Of a DNA stretch of 64,000 bases, positions 1-8,598 are shown one piece after another (the stretch's first letter is position 1; each line of letters starts with the position of its first letter). Origin of the DNA: an uncultured Collinsella sp. (lineage in GTDB: Bacteria; Actinomycetota; Coriobacteriia; Coriobacteriales; Coriobacteriaceae); contig CABUDQ010000004.1 in the NCBI GenBank assembly GCA_902490365.1, positions 9,187 to 73,186 of the forward strand. Reading direction: 5' to 3'. Under the pieces are notes generated by a model. That model was given only the letters and a program-made list of their open reading frames with translations, had not been told where the DNA came from and did not search any database. The translations under genes and the position numbers were made by a program.

Positions 1-436
1 CGAGCTTAAGAATGTTGTCGTCGACCATCATGAGCGCGTCGTGCACCTCGGGGCGGTCGGCGCGCGTGCCGTTGGAGAGCACGGCGATCTTGGAGTTTGG
101 GGCAAGCTCGTCGCGCAGCGCGACGGCACCGGCAATGGCCTGCGGAAACTCCGGTGCGGCGGTGGGCTCGCCGTTGCCCGCGAAGGTGATCACATCGGGG
201 AGTTCGTCCTCGGCTGCCATCTCGCGCAGCTTTGCCTCGAGCGCGTCGAGTACCATGGCGGCTGTGTTGTACGGCTCATGGCAGGGGCGCTCGGCGTTGA
301 GGCCGTTTTCGCAGTAAATGCAGTCGAACGTGCAGATTTTGCCGCTGGCCGGCATCATGTTGACGCCGAGCGAGAGGCCAAGGCGACGGCTGCGAACGGG
401 CCCAAAGATGGGGCTGGCATTCAAAAACGTAGACAT
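1..436 (-). CDS. Radical SAM protein, N-terminal part (runs off the left edge)
   Basis: Read on the minus strand, the frame starts with MSTFLNASPIFGPVRSRRLG and contains CTFDCIYCENG, the CxxxCxxC cluster motif of radical SAM enzymes that binds [4Fe-4S] and S-adenosylmethionine. FAGNGEPT follows, as in the family of short radical SAM proteins with a GNGEPT motif. The frame is open to position 1, so the C-terminus is missing. An ATG at 442 is also possible, but GAGGAG (447-452) lies only 3 nt from it and 9 nt from the ATG at 436, which favours 436. The substrate is unknown. Confidence 0.85.
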   Translation of the reverse strand, partial: MSTFLNASPIFGPVRSRRLGLSLGVNMMPASGKICTFDCIYCENGLNAERPCHEPYNTAAMVLDALEAKLREMAAEDELPDVITFAGNGEPTAAPEFPQAIAGAVALRDELAPNSKIAVLSNGTRADRPEVHDALMMVDDNILKL

Positions 437-661
437 AGGCATATGCTCCTCAAGACAATTGTGCCTAAGCATAGCATCGGCTCCAAAGCAAGGTGTGGGC
501 TCTTGCTTTACAAGTTTCGTTTTTTCACGTCGCTCATTATGCTGTGCCATGAAAAGCCTCGGGTCGGGTACAGTTAATCTGTTAACAAGGCGTAAAGCAA
601 TGCGGGTCCATCCAACCGTGCTGACGTGCAACTGGATGAGCATTGATGATGGGGGCACAAC

Positions 662-1459
662 ATGGATTTTACGGTCGAGAATGCGGGCACCACGATTGCC
701 TGTCGCGAATATGCCGACCCGGATGTGTCGCCTGATGCTCCTGCCTTGGTGTGCGTGCACGGCGCTTGTGTCGACGGCACATTTTTCGACGGCATCGCTT
801 GTGAGCTCAGTCGCAACTACCGCGTAATTGCCTACGACCGCCGCGGCTGTGGTGGCAGCAGCGATGCGGCAGACGGCAGCTATGATCTTGCCGCTCAGGC
901 CGCCGATCTGCAAGCCGTGATCGAACACGTTGGCGCTCCGACAAATGTGCTTGCGCACAGCGCCGGTACGTTGGTGGCGCTGGAGCTTCTTCGTACCGAA
1001 CCCCATCTCGTCGCCCGTGCGATTCTGCATGAGCCGGCTGTGTCGGCCGAAGGCGTCGGCATGGGCGCAGCCCCGGTTTTGCTCGATATGATTGCGGCTG
1101 GAAAGGTTTCAAGGGCGCTCCGGCTTTTCTTGGGAGCCCTCGGCGACTTGGACCCCGAGGCTCCTGGAACGACCGAAGCGGAAGCCAAACATGCCCTGCG
1201 CAATGGTCGTTGCTTCATGGCCAATGAATACGGGATTACTATGACCTGCGTTCCCGATTGGGATAGCGTTCGCGCGTCAAAAACGGTGGCCGCCGTGCTC
1301 CTGGGCGAGCTCTCGATTGGCACGCCCCGCGAGGCTGGCACGCGAGCGGCTGCCGAATATCTCGATTGCCCTCTCGTGACGATCCCGGGCGCGCATAACG
1401 GTCTGCGCGATCGCCCGGCAGCGGCTGCCCGGGCTGTCCGTGGCATCCTGGGGCTCTAG
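662..1459 (+). CDS. Alpha/beta hydrolase
   Basis: This 265-residue protein has the alpha/beta-hydrolase fold pattern: an HG oxyanion segment (VCVHGACVDG, about residues 29-38), YDRRGCGGS, the nucleophile elbow AHSAG (Ser near residue 100), and a C-terminal GAHNGLRDRP that supplies the likely catalytic His. Ala replaces the usual first Gly of GxSxG, which is tolerated in the family. The protein is cytoplasmic, with no signal peptide. The ribosome binding site is weak (GGGGGC before ATG). It stands alone between a divergent radical SAM gene and a signalling operon, so no substrate can be proposed. Confidence 0.8.
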   Translation: MDFTVENAGTTIACREYADPDVSPDAPALVCVHGACVDGTFFDGIACELSRNYRVIAYDRRGCGGSSDAADGSYDLAAQAADLQAVIEHVGAPTNVLAHSAGTLVALELLRTEPHLVARAILHEPAVSAEGVGMGAAPVLLDMIAAGKVSRALRLFLGALGDLDPEAPGTTEAEAKHALRNGRCFMANEYGITMTCVPDWDSVRASKTVAAVLLGELSIGTPREAGTRAAAEYLDCPLVTIPGAHNGLRDRPAAAARAVRGILGL

Positions 1460-1603
1460 CATCCGCAATAGCCAAAGCAGGCTTCATCCGCAAACGTTTC
1501 GGCCGTATTAACAAATGTGCTCAAAACCTCACGTCTGCGACTTCAATCGCGCCGCCTGCCAACTCATAAAAATGTAACAGCATTCACGTACTTACCTGCA
1601 TCG

Positions 1604-1646
1604 ACAAGGTGTTACCCTTGTAGCATTTGGAACCCACCGCTACCAT
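1604..1646 (+). promoter_or_regulatory. Putative promoter and small palindrome before the HD-GYP gene
   Basis: TTGTAG (1618-1623) and TACCAT (1641-1646) are 17 nt apart and 25 nt before the start codon at 1671, a reasonable vegetative promoter. ACAAGG (1604-1609) and CCTTGT (1616-1621) form a perfect 6-bp inverted repeat over the -35 region and could be an operator. This is inferred from sequence alone. Confidence 0.4.
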
Positions 1647-1670
1647 GCGAAACTATCGAAAGGGCCCCAT

Positions 1671-3551
1671 ATGCTCAATAATCACGAGGTCAATCTAACC
1701 GACGAGGAGGCTGCCGTCGAGGTCGCCCGTGTCGCGAAGAACTACCCCGTGGTGCGTTTGCTGTCGGCCGATCAGATTAAGAGCGAGCCTAACTGCTTGC
1801 TCGCCGGCGATCGCTGCCCTTGTCTGCGTCAGTCGAGTCTTGAGGCTTTGGCAGACTCCGATGAGGTGTCGGAGCAACTGCTCAATGATGGCACTGAGTA
1901 CCGCGCCCGTCTACGCCCTCTGAAGGTCGAGGGCGAGCCTCACGTCTTGCTGATGGTGCGTCCGATTGATGAGCAAGAGGCCGCGGAAGAGGACCTTGTC
2001 TACACCGACGTGCTGACGAGCGTGCGCAATCGCCGATATTACGAGGAAAAGCTTCGCAGCGCCCGCATGAATGCCGGCGTTGCGATGATCGACGTTGATG
2101 ATTTTAGGGCCTTCAACGATACGTGTGGCCGTCATGCCGGCGACCTTGCGCTCGGTGCTGTGGCGACAGCCATACGCAGCGGAATTCGTTCGACTGACGA
2201 GCTTGTGCGCTATGGCTGCGACAAGTTTGTGGTTGTCATGCCCAATATTCCCTCCGATGACTTCACCCGTCGCCTGCATCAGGTGTCCGATGCCGTTCAT
2301 TCCACGATTATTCCGGGCCATGAGTACGTGAGCTTGACGGCATGTGTTGGTGGCGTTCGCATTCATGGCGAGACGGTCGATGAGGGCGTTGGCCGCGCTG
2401 CTCAGTTACTGAGCCGCGCTAAGGCAAAAGCCGGTACGGTCGTGACCGATGCCGATTCCATCGAGGCCTTCCAAAGCGAAAAGCCTTTGGTGCTTATCGC
2501 CGATGACTCCGAGATGAACCGAGCCATTCTCAGCGAGATGCTCAAGGACGAGCATTGCATCCTCGAGGCCGATAACGGTCGTGCGGCGCTCGACATGGTC
2601 GACCGCTATGGCGATGAGTTGTCGCTCGTGCTGTTGGACATTGTGATGCCGGGCATAAGCGGCTTTGAGGTGCTGGCCGATCTGTCGCGCCGATCGGGTA
2701 TCGATAATCTGCCTGTCATCATGATTTCGAGCGAAGATTCCGATGATGCGGTTCTGCGCGCGTACGAGCTGGGCGCCTCAGACTATATCAACCGCCCGTT
2801 TGACTCCCGTGTCGTGCGCCGCCGCGTAAGCAACACCATCCGCCTGTACGCCAAACAGCGCCGCCTGACGAACCTGCTGTCCCAACAGTACAACGAGCGC
2901 GTCAAGAACAGTCGCATGCTCATCGACATCATGGCCGGCGTCATGGAGCTTCGCAACGGCGAGAGCGGTAGGCACGTTACGAACATCGAAAAGCTGACCG
3001 AGCTGCTGCTTGGCTATCTGGTCCAGCGTAGCGGCACGATCTCCCTCGACAATGAGGAACGCTCCACGATCGCCCTGGCTTCGGCGCTGCACGATATCGG
3101 CAAGATGTCGATTGACGATGCGATCCTCAACAAGCCCGGGCGCCTCACGCCCGAGGAATTCGAGATTATGAAGACGCATACCACGATTGGCGCCAACATG
3201 CTGCTCGAGCTGGGCAGCCATCACGCCGGCAATGCGCTTATGGAATATGCGTACCAGATTGCGCGTTGGCATCACGAGCGCTGGGACGGCAAGGGTTATC
3301 CCGATGGCCTTAAGGGCGACGAAATTCCCATCGCCGCGCAGGTGGTTTCGGTGGCTGACGTGTACGATGCACTGACGAGCGTGCGCGTGTACAAGGACGC
3401 TATCCCGCACGAGGAGGCGATCCAGATGATCCTGGACGGTAAGTGCGGCACCTTTAACCCGCTGCTGCTCGATTGCCTGCTCGAGGTGCAAGACCAAATT
3501 GCCGAGACGTTGGCACGCCCCGCCGACGTCGTCGCGTTTCCCACGATTTAG
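1671..3551 (+). CDS. Degenerate GGDEF / receiver / HD-GYP response regulator
   Basis: This 626-residue soluble signalling protein has three domains. Residues about 110-262 resemble a diguanylate cyclase, but the GGDEF signature is GCDKF (182-186), so it is probably not catalytic. Residues about 272-395 form a receiver with acidic DD (278-279) and phospho-acceptor Asp323 in LLDIVMPG; the usual conserved Lys before PF is Arg375. Residues about 415-605 form an HD-GYP domain with intact HD (474-475) and HHERWDGKGYP (534-544), as expected for c-di-GMP hydrolysis. The ribosome binding site AAAGGG lies 6-7 nt upstream. The next gene, 24 nt away, is an HPt protein, so phosphorelay input is likely. 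Confidence 0.9.
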   Translation: MLNNHEVNLTDEEAAVEVARVAKNYPVVRLLSADQIKSEPNCLLAGDRCPCLRQSSLEALADSDEVSEQLLNDGTEYRARLRPLKVEGEPHVLLMVRPIDEQEAAEEDLVYTDVLTSVRNRRYYEEKLRSARMNAGVAMIDVDDFRAFNDTCGRHAGDLALGAVATAIRSGIRSTDELVRYGCDKFVVVMPNIPSDDFTRRLHQVSDAVHSTIIPGHEYVSLTACVGGVRIHGETVDEGVGRAAQLLSRAKAKAGTVVTDADSIEAFQSEKPLVLIADDSEMNRAILSEMLKDEHCILEADNGRAALDMVDRYGDELSLVLLDIVMPGISGFEVLADLSRRSGIDNLPVIMISSEDSDDAVLRAYELGASDYINRPFDSRVVRRRVSNTIRLYAKQRRLTNLLSQQYNERVKNSRMLIDIMAGVMELRNGESGRHVTNIEKLTELLLGYLVQRSGTISLDNEERSTIALASALHDIGKMSIDDAILNKPGRLTPEEFEIMKTHTTIGANMLLELGSHHAGNALMEYAYQIARWHHERWDGKGYPDGLKGDEIPIAAQVVSVADVYDALTSVRVYKDAIPHEEAIQMILDGKCGTFNPLLLDCLLEVQDQIAETLARPADVVAFPTI

Positions 3552-3575
3552 TTTGACCAAAGGAGTTTTTAATCC

Positions 3576-3932
3576 ATGATTTCCATGCGTGAGGCGTATG
3601 AGAAGATCGGCGCTAATTATGACGACGCGTGCGCTCGGCTGATGGGCGGGGAAATGCTTGCCCGCTTTGCCCTCAAGTTTTTGGATGACGAGAGCATGGG
3701 CAAGCTGGAGGCCGCCATGGCGGCAGGAGACGCCGAAGGTGCGTTTATGGCAGCGCACACGCTCAAGGGCGTGAGCCAGAACCTGGGATTCGATAATCTG
3801 TACGAGCCGGCGGTTGTGGTGACCGAAGCGCTGCGCGGCGCCGATGCCGTTGACGGCGCTCGCGAGGGAATGCATGCGCTGCAGCAGCAATATGCGGCAA
3901 CGATGTCGGCCTTGCGCGAGGCGGCCGAGTAA
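3576..3932 (+). CDS. HPt (histidine phosphotransfer) domain protein
   Basis: This 118-residue helical protein has the HPt signature AAHTLKGVSQNLGF; the His near residue 61 is the phospho-accepting residue and the following Lys-Gly is conserved. AGGAG precedes the ATG. It is cotranscribed with the upstream receiver/HD-GYP protein (24-nt gap), so the pair probably exchanges phosphate. No histidine kinase lies in the window, so the donor is unknown. Confidence 0.85.
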   Translation: MISMREAYEKIGANYDDACARLMGGEMLARFALKFLDDESMGKLEAAMAAGDAEGAFMAAHTLKGVSQNLGFDNLYEPAVVVTEALRGADAVDGAREGMHALQQQYAATMSALREAAE

Positions 3933-3956
3933 GAGCTCGCGAGCTTTGATGACTAT

Positions 3957-4020
3957 GAGAGTTGATAATCTCCCGTTTTAGGCCCGGTGGCGGCCTCAAA
4001 GTGGGAGATTGTCCACTCTC
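3957..4020. repeat. Imperfect long hairpin downstream of the HPt gene
   Basis: AATCTCCC (3967-3974) pairs perfectly with GGGAGATT (4003-4010), an inner GGCC/GGCC pair sits in the loop, and GAGAGT (3957-3962) pairs with ACTCTC (4015-4020) further out. No T-tract follows, so it may be a processing or stability hairpin rather than a classical terminator. Confidence 0.5.
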
Positions 4021-4109
4021 GTTCGATACATGTCCAAAAATCCACTCTCACCCCTTCTGATTAGTGAATGGCCCATGCGCACTGGCGGGGCTTTCCGCAT
4101 GCAATCCAT

Positions 4110-4141
4110 ATCGTTGTTCGATAAACTGTTCGAATAACGAT
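4110..4141. promoter_or_regulatory. Operator-like palindrome before the DUF2975/HTH pair
   Basis: ATCGTTGTTCGA (4110-4121) and TCGAATAACGAT (4130-4141) are inverted with a single mismatch and an 8-nt centre. It lies 21 nt before the start of the first gene. YozG-type regulators usually sit next to the gene they control, so this is the natural autoregulation site. Confidence 0.6.
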
Positions 4142-4162
4142 AGAGTCGATGAGGGTGAGTGT

Positions 4163-4723
4163 ATGTCCAACAGCGTTCAGCGTATGGCCAAGGCGGGCGA
4201 AAATATCAGGAAGCTTGGTTTTTGCATGGCAGCCGTTTTTGCAGGGATGCTCGTCGCTTTTGCCGCGTTGGTTGTTTACGTGATCTGGTATGCGGTTGCA
4301 AACGTTGTTTCTGTCGATTCTTTCGGTGTCGTGACGCTTCTCGATGGCGGGAGCATCGTTATCCCAAGCGGGCTGTGCCTGGCACTCGTCGTGGGTGTTT
4401 CGCTTGTCGTTTTGTGCGGAATCAGCCATAACATCTCTCGGGGCGTCTCGCCCTTTACCAAGGCGCATGTGCGGCTTATCCGTGTTCTCGCGCTTGCCTT
4501 TGCTGTTAACGCCGCGGTTTCGCTTGTTGGTGCCTATGGATCGGTCAATCTCACCATTGGCGGACTGGAGCTTTACATTGTGCCTCATTCCTTCGTTATT
4601 GAGATTTGCCAAGGCGCTACCTTTGATGCGGGGTCGTTTATCGGCGCAGTTGTCTGTTTGTTTATCTCGGCGATCTGGAGTTATGCCTCGCTGCTCCAAG
4701 AGCAGTCTGACGAGCTTGTGTAG
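4163..4723 (+). CDS. DUF2975 membrane protein
   Basis: This 186-residue protein has four predicted membrane segments (roughly residues 16-42, 65-95, 110-130 and 150-180) and the overall form of the DUF2975 family, which is regularly encoded next to a small YozG-like helix-turn-helix protein, as here. The ATG at 4163 has GAGGGTGAG just upstream; an in-frame ATG at 4064 lacks a ribosome binding site and lies before the operator palindrome. The function of the family is not established. Coupling suggests membrane sensing linked to the regulator. Confidence 0.75.
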   Translation: MSNSVQRMAKAGENIRKLGFCMAAVFAGMLVAFAALVVYVIWYAVANVVSVDSFGVVTLLDGGSIVIPSGLCLALVVGVSLVVLCGISHNISRGVSPFTKAHVRLIRVLALAFAVNAAVSLVGAYGSVNLTIGGLELYIVPHSFVIEICQGATFDAGSFIGAVVCLFISAIWSYASLLQEQSDELV

Positions 4724-4731
4724 GAGGAAAC

Positions 4732-5061
4732 ATGAGCTATCTCATCATCGAGCTTGAGACGCAGCTGCTTAAGACCGGAAAGACCAGTGCTGATCTGATT
4801 CGAGCGACGGGGCATACTCCGGCTAATATTTCAAAGCTTAGAAACGGAAAGATAAAAGCTATTCGCCTAAAGACGCTCCTCGATATCTGTGATGAGCTTG
4901 ATTGTCAACCGGGAGATATTATTCAGCGCGTGAGCGAGAAAGAGCTTGAGGAGCTTATTGTTGAGCGTGCAAAAAACGTTGTGAGGCAGATGCGGGACGG
5001 CGGAGGCAACGAGGCGTCGCTTCCGACATCAGTCTTTGCTGTCGATTTGAGCGACGAGTAG
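4732..5061 (+). CDS. YozG-like Cro/C1-type HTH regulator
   Basis: This 109-residue protein carries an N-terminal helix-turn-helix (SADLIRATGHTPANISKLRN, about residues 19-38) followed by IRLKTLLDICDELDCQPGDI, the typical YozG/Cro-type small regulator core. The C-terminal 35 residues are charged. AGGAGG lies 4-5 nt before ATG, and the gene begins 8 nt after the DUF2975 stop. It likely binds the palindrome at 4110-4141 and possibly the repeats before the ABC operon at 5158-5188. Confidence 0.8.
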   Translation: MSYLIIELETQLLKTGKTSADLIRATGHTPANISKLRNGKIKAIRLKTLLDICDELDCQPGDIIQRVSEKELEELIVERAKNVVRQMRDGGGNEASLPTSVFAVDLSDE

Positions 5062-5101
5062 CTTAAGGCGAACAACTAAAACGAAATATCAGCGTGAAGG
5101 G

Positions 5102-5130
5102 ACCCGTGTCTAACACGGGTTCTTTCTTTT
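5102..5130 (+). terminator. Rho-independent terminator after the HTH gene
   Basis: ACCCGTGT (5102-5109) pairs perfectly with ACACGGGT (5113-5120), followed by TCTTTCTTTT. It separates the DUF2975/HTH pair from the ABC operon. Confidence 0.9.
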
Positions 5131-5138
5131 AGATTATC

Positions 5139-5188
5139 TTGACAAATACGAGTTATCGGAAAACAATAACAACTATGGAAAACGATAA
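5139..5188 (+). promoter_or_regulatory. Promoter with tandem 12-bp repeats before the ABC exporter operon
   Basis: TTGACA (5139-5144) and AACAAT (5162-5167) are spaced 17 nt. GGAAAACAATAA (5158-5169) and GGAAAACGATAA (5177-5188) are direct repeats, 11 of 12 identical, 19 bp apart, covering the -10 and transcription start. TTATCG/CGATAA also forms an outer inverted pair. This arrangement looks like a repressor-controlled promoter; the neighbouring HTH protein is the obvious candidate. Confidence 0.55.
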
Positions 5189-5205
5189 AGTAAAGAAGGA
5201 ACGAT

Positions 5206-5967
5206 ATGAGCGGTTTTGCTATCAAGCGGAACGGGAGGCCAATGAACGTATCAACGATAAGGCTATCAAGGGTGTCAAAGCGCTATGGGAGGCGCCGCGT
5301 TTTGTATGACGTTTCCTTCGAGGTACATCAGTCTGAGCTCTGCGCCCTTGTTGGTGCAAACGGTGCGGGCAAAAGCACGCTTATTAAAATTGTCTTGGGC
5401 CTCTGCGAGCCGTCGTCGGGGAGCGTGGAGCTCTTTGGAGGCAAATCAAAAAAGGAGCTTGGTCTGATGCGGACGCGTGTCGGCTATGTGCCAGATTCCA
5501 GCGGAGCATACCAATCCCTCAGTGCGGCTGAGAATCTTCGGATCCGATGTGCGGAATGGGGGCTCGATGAGAAACGTGAGGTTCCTCGCGTTTTGAGCCT
5601 TGTCGGGCTGGACGTCGATGAGAAAAAGAGCGTGGGCAGTTTTTCTCTGGGAATGAAACGGCGGCTGGATATAGCTACGGCTTTGTTGGGCGATACCGAC
5701 GTACTAATTTTCGATGAGCCGGCAAATGGATTGGATCCGTTGGGCATCGAGAGTATATGGGCCCTTATCGGTCGATTGAATCAAGAACAGGGCAAAACCA
5801 TGCTTATTTCTAGCCACGACTTGGATGAGCTGGCATCGGTTGCAACATGCTGCCTGTTTCTTCATGACGGCGAACTGCTGAAAAAGGAATCGATGGACAT
5901 CATAAGGGATGAGGCGTCGTCCTTAAAAGAGTATTACAGGCGCTTGATGAAGGCGGTCTCGCTATGA
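5206..5967 (+). CDS. ABC transporter ATP-binding protein
   Basis: This 253-residue ATPase has Walker A GANGAGKST (50-58), signature FSLGMKRR (146-153) and Walker B VLIFDEP (166-172), with the H-loop in SSHDLDEL. The class resembles drug, bacitracin or lantibiotic-type exporter ATPases (CcmA-like). AAGAAGGA precedes the ATG. Its stop overlaps the start of the first permease by 4 nt, so the three genes 5206-7590 are one translationally coupled operon. The exported substrate is not evident. Confidence 0.88.
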   Translation: MSGFAIKRNGRPMNVSTIRLSRVSKRYGRRRVLYDVSFEVHQSELCALVGANGAGKSTLIKIVLGLCEPSSGSVELFGGKSKKELGLMRTRVGYVPDSSGAYQSLSAAENLRIRCAEWGLDEKREVPRVLSLVGLDVDEKKSVGSFSLGMKRRLDIATALLGDTDVLIFDEPANGLDPLGIESIWALIGRLNQEQGKTMLISSHDLDELASVATCCLFLHDGELLKKESMDIIRDEASSLKEYYRRLMKAVSL

Positions 5968-6788
5968 AGCGGGCGATCCATCCCATAAAGGCAGATATGA
6001 TGCGTTTGTACAGGATGTTTCCGGCGAAGCTTGGTCTTGCGCTTATGCTGGCGTTCGGCCTTCTCTTCGGTGTCTTTCTAAAAAACGGAACAACGTTGCT
6101 CGCCTTTGGCAATAGCGTTTTTGGGGAGGATATTGGTTTCTTCTGGAATGTAATCGATCCTTCTGCACCCGATGAGTCCCTTGTGCGCAGTGCTTTTGCC
6201 GGCACCTCTCTGTTCGTTCCACTCATCGTTTGCCTGGCGATTTTACAGGAGCACGGCTATGAAGAGGGATACCGAATTTCTTCAGCAAGAGGTCTTACCC
6301 GCTTTTATGGGGTTCTAGCTCATGCGCTTTCGTCTGCTTTAATAATTGGCGCAGCATATAGTGCGCTTTGCTTTCTTCTGTTTGCAGTAGCCATAATACG
6401 TGGAGGGCATAGCTACGCGCATGGCATGCTGGCTGCATTTTTGCCTGCAATGATAGTCAACACCGTATTGGTGATATCGGTTGCGCTGGAGACGGTGACC
6501 ATCTATCGGATTACAGGCAGCGCTGTATTGAGCGGGGCTGCAATAATAATCGGATTTGTCATGAGCTTGACGCTCTACGGAGCCTTCCTTCAGGCACCTA
6601 TACCATCCTTGCGATGGATCTTCTTCCTTCCTGGGCCGTACCTTGGAGTCGGATGCGCCCTTGGGTATAGCGATATGGGGCAACTGGCGCTTCTGGGCTA
6701 TGGCGTGGCAGCCAGCTGTTTATCGGTATTGATTTACGCTCTCGTGAGCTTTCGTGCTGGGGGTGTGCTCAATGGCTCGTCAGATTAA
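5964..6788 (+). CDS. ABC-2-type permease subunit, first
   Basis: This 274-residue protein has about six hydrophobic segments and a short basic N-terminus, the form of ABC-2 exporter permeases encoded with CcmA-like ATPases. Start overlaps the ATPase stop (ATGA). It lacks specific substrate motifs. With the next protein it probably forms a heterodimeric channel driven by the ATPase. Confidence 0.75.
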   Translation: MKRAIHPIKADMMRLYRMFPAKLGLALMLAFGLLFGVFLKNGTTLLAFGNSVFGEDIGFFWNVIDPSAPDESLVRSAFAGTSLFVPLIVCLAILQEHGYEEGYRISSARGLTRFYGVLAHALSSALIIGAAYSALCFLLFAVAIIRGGHSYAHGMLAAFLPAMIVNTVLVISVALETVTIYRITGSAVLSGAAIIIGFVMSLTLYGAFLQAPIPSLRWIFFLPGPYLGVGCALGYSDMGQLALLGYGVAASCLSVLIYALVSFRAGGVLNGSSD

Positions 6789-7590
6789 AAGATTCCTCCA
6801 TTCAGAATTGAAGCACGTGAGTAAATGGACGTACGCCTTAATCCCGGTAATTTATGCGTGCATGGTGGTATTGCAGCTTAATTCTTTCCCGATGTGGTTC
6901 TGCAGCCTCCGTGAGAACAGTTTCTTGGGCTTCTTCCCAGACCCGACGCTTCGGCTATCGGCGGAGGATGTCCTTCTATTTGGTAATGCAGAGGTTTTTC
7001 GCGGTCTGCTGTTCAACGTAGCCCCGTTGGCTCATGCATTGTTCTTTCCGTTCATCGCGGCTTGTATTGTGCCGCGCTTTGTCAGTTCGGGCTTTGTCGA
7101 GGAACCGTGGGGGCTGTCGGAGGCTCGGGGAGGGAAGCGGGCGTGCGTTACCGTTGCGCGAGCGATGCTGTCTTCTTTCGCCCTATTGGGCGCGTTTATC
7201 CTGTCAAGTGTCGTTTTGTACTGTCTTAACTGCGCAATCGTTTTGGATGCTCAACAGTATTTCAACCTGAATATGTTTTGCGATCGACTTCTTCTGGCGA
7301 GTGCGGTCTGCCTTGCATACGTGGTCTCTTGCGTGATCGTTGTTTCCTATTTTGGATCCGGCTTCGGTCCTATTGGCATGCTGTTGCTTGTCAACGTTGT
7401 GGCGATCTACATACAGCTCGGGGCCAATTCCATGCTTCCGCTTCCAGCCTCGATGCTCATGTGGATTTGTGGCGTGACCCCGTTGGGGAATAGTCAATGC
7501 ATTTCGATTCTAATTGACTGCCTAATAAACGTAGTAAGCGTTTTTGCCATTTGCTTTACCGTCGACCAATTGCGGTCGAGATTTCTTTGA
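6772..7590 (+). CDS. ABC-2-type permease subunit, second
   Basis: This 272-residue protein (MARQIKRFLHSELKHVSKW...) has about six membrane segments. The ATG at 6772 has GGGGGTG upstream and overlaps the previous gene by 17 nt; a GTG at 6754 is a less likely start. It is last in the operon and is followed by a GC-rich hairpin. It is diverged from the first permease, so an old duplication is possible but not clear. Confidence 0.72.
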   Translation: MARQIKRFLHSELKHVSKWTYALIPVIYACMVVLQLNSFPMWFCSLRENSFLGFFPDPTLRLSAEDVLLFGNAEVFRGLLFNVAPLAHALFFPFIAACIVPRFVSSGFVEEPWGLSEARGGKRACVTVARAMLSSFALLGAFILSSVVLYCLNCAIVLDAQQYFNLNMFCDRLLLASAVCLAYVVSCVIVVSYFGSGFGPIGMLLLVNVVAIYIQLGANSMLPLPASMLMWICGVTPLGNSQCISILIDCLINVVSVFAICFTVDQLRSRFL

Positions 7591-7629
7591 TTGCTTGTGA
7601 GGAATCATCATGCCGAGCATATCAAATTC

Positions 7630-7667
7630 AGCGGGGGCGGGCACCGTGGCTGGTGCTCGCCCCCGCT
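7630..7667. terminator. Hairpin between convergent genes
   Basis: A 16-bp stem with one mismatch joins 7630-7645 to 7652-7667 (AGCGGGGGCGGGCACC and its complement). It lies between the converging ABC exporter operon and the peptidase gene. No strong T-run follows on either strand, so efficiency is uncertain. Confidence 0.6.
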
Positions 7668-7701
7668 GGCATAGGAGGATTTAACCTGTGCAGTTTTCCA
7701 A

Positions 7702-8511
7702 CTAGCGAGCCTGCTTTACCTTGGCAGCAGCCTCGACAAACGACTTCCACAGGTTAAAGTCGGTCTCGAGCGTCTTCCACGTGTACTCAGGGTGCCATTG
7801 TACGCCCAGGCAGAAAGGCTGGCCTTCGACTTCGATGCACTCGGGAACGCCGTCGGTTGCCTTGGCGACCAAGCGCGTGCTCTTGCCCAGACGATCGACG
7901 CAGCAGTGATGTGCCGAGTTGGTCTGGATCAGCCTGTGCCCGCCAACCGCGCGCTCCAGCAGCGAGCCCGGCATGACCTCGACAGGGTGCACGGGGTCGT
8001 TGAGCACGTGGGTATGGCGCCACTGCGTGCGGCCCTCGCGCGCGCCCAGGCTCGGCACGTCCATGCACAGGGTGCCGCCGGTGGCGACGTTGAGCAGCTG
8101 CGTGCCGCGGCAGGTGGTAAAGAGCGGCTTTTTGGCGCGGAGTACCTCGTCGACCAGCTTAAACTCAAAACTATCGCGGATCTCGCAGCAGAGGGTGGGG
8201 TCGTAGGGTCGATCATCGCCCCAACGTTTGGGATTGACATCGGGACCGCCAGGAATGGCGATGCCGTCGGCGATATCGACGTAATGACGGATAACATCGA
8301 CGTCTTCGGTAATAGACATCTGCAGCGGTAGGCCGCCGGCGGCAAGAATGGCATCGACAAAGACACTTGCGATTTCCTCGTTGGGGGAGAGCGTCTCGCT
8401 TAAAAACGGCTTTGCCTCTTCCCAGCGCGGCGCGACGAGGATGAGTGGGCGGTCGGCGGGGGCGACGTCGACATGCGGGGTGTAGGACGATGAGGTGTGG
8501 GTTCCGATCAT
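7702..8511 (-). CDS. Class-I glutamine-amidotransferase-like gamma-glutamyl peptidase (C26/PuuD-like)
   Basis: This 269-residue protein has the peptidase C26 pattern: GIAIPGGPDVNP, the nucleophile Cys in TTCRGTQLLN (near residue 140) and the catalytic His-x-Glu in GVQWHPE (near residue 249). Relatives hydrolyse gamma-glutamyl amide bonds, as in gamma-glutamyl-GABA. It sits downstream of a glutamate/glutamine-type ABC importer on the same strand, which suggests a role in releasing glutamate from gamma-glutamyl compounds. The start context is weak, and MSITEDVD lies deep inside the fold, so the long form is kept. Confidence 0.85.
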   Translation of the reverse strand: MIGTHTSSSYTPHVDVAPADRPLILVAPRWEEAKPFLSETLSPNEEIASVFVDAILAAGGLPLQMSITEDVDVIRHYVDIADGIAIPGGPDVNPKRWGDDRPYDPTLCCEIRDSFEFKLVDEVLRAKKPLFTTCRGTQLLNVATGGTLCMDVPSLGAREGRTQWRHTHVLNDPVHPVEVMPGSLLERAVGGHRLIQTNSAHHCCVDRLGKSTRLVAKATDGVPECIEVEGQPFCLGVQWHPEYTWKTLETDFNLWKSFVEAAAKVKQAR

Positions 8512-8598
8512 GGGTGTTGCTTTCGAATCCGGGTGGACATGGCACAGGGGTGACGCGGGACAAACGCTGGTGACGAATTTGCCCGCATGGCAATTGGG

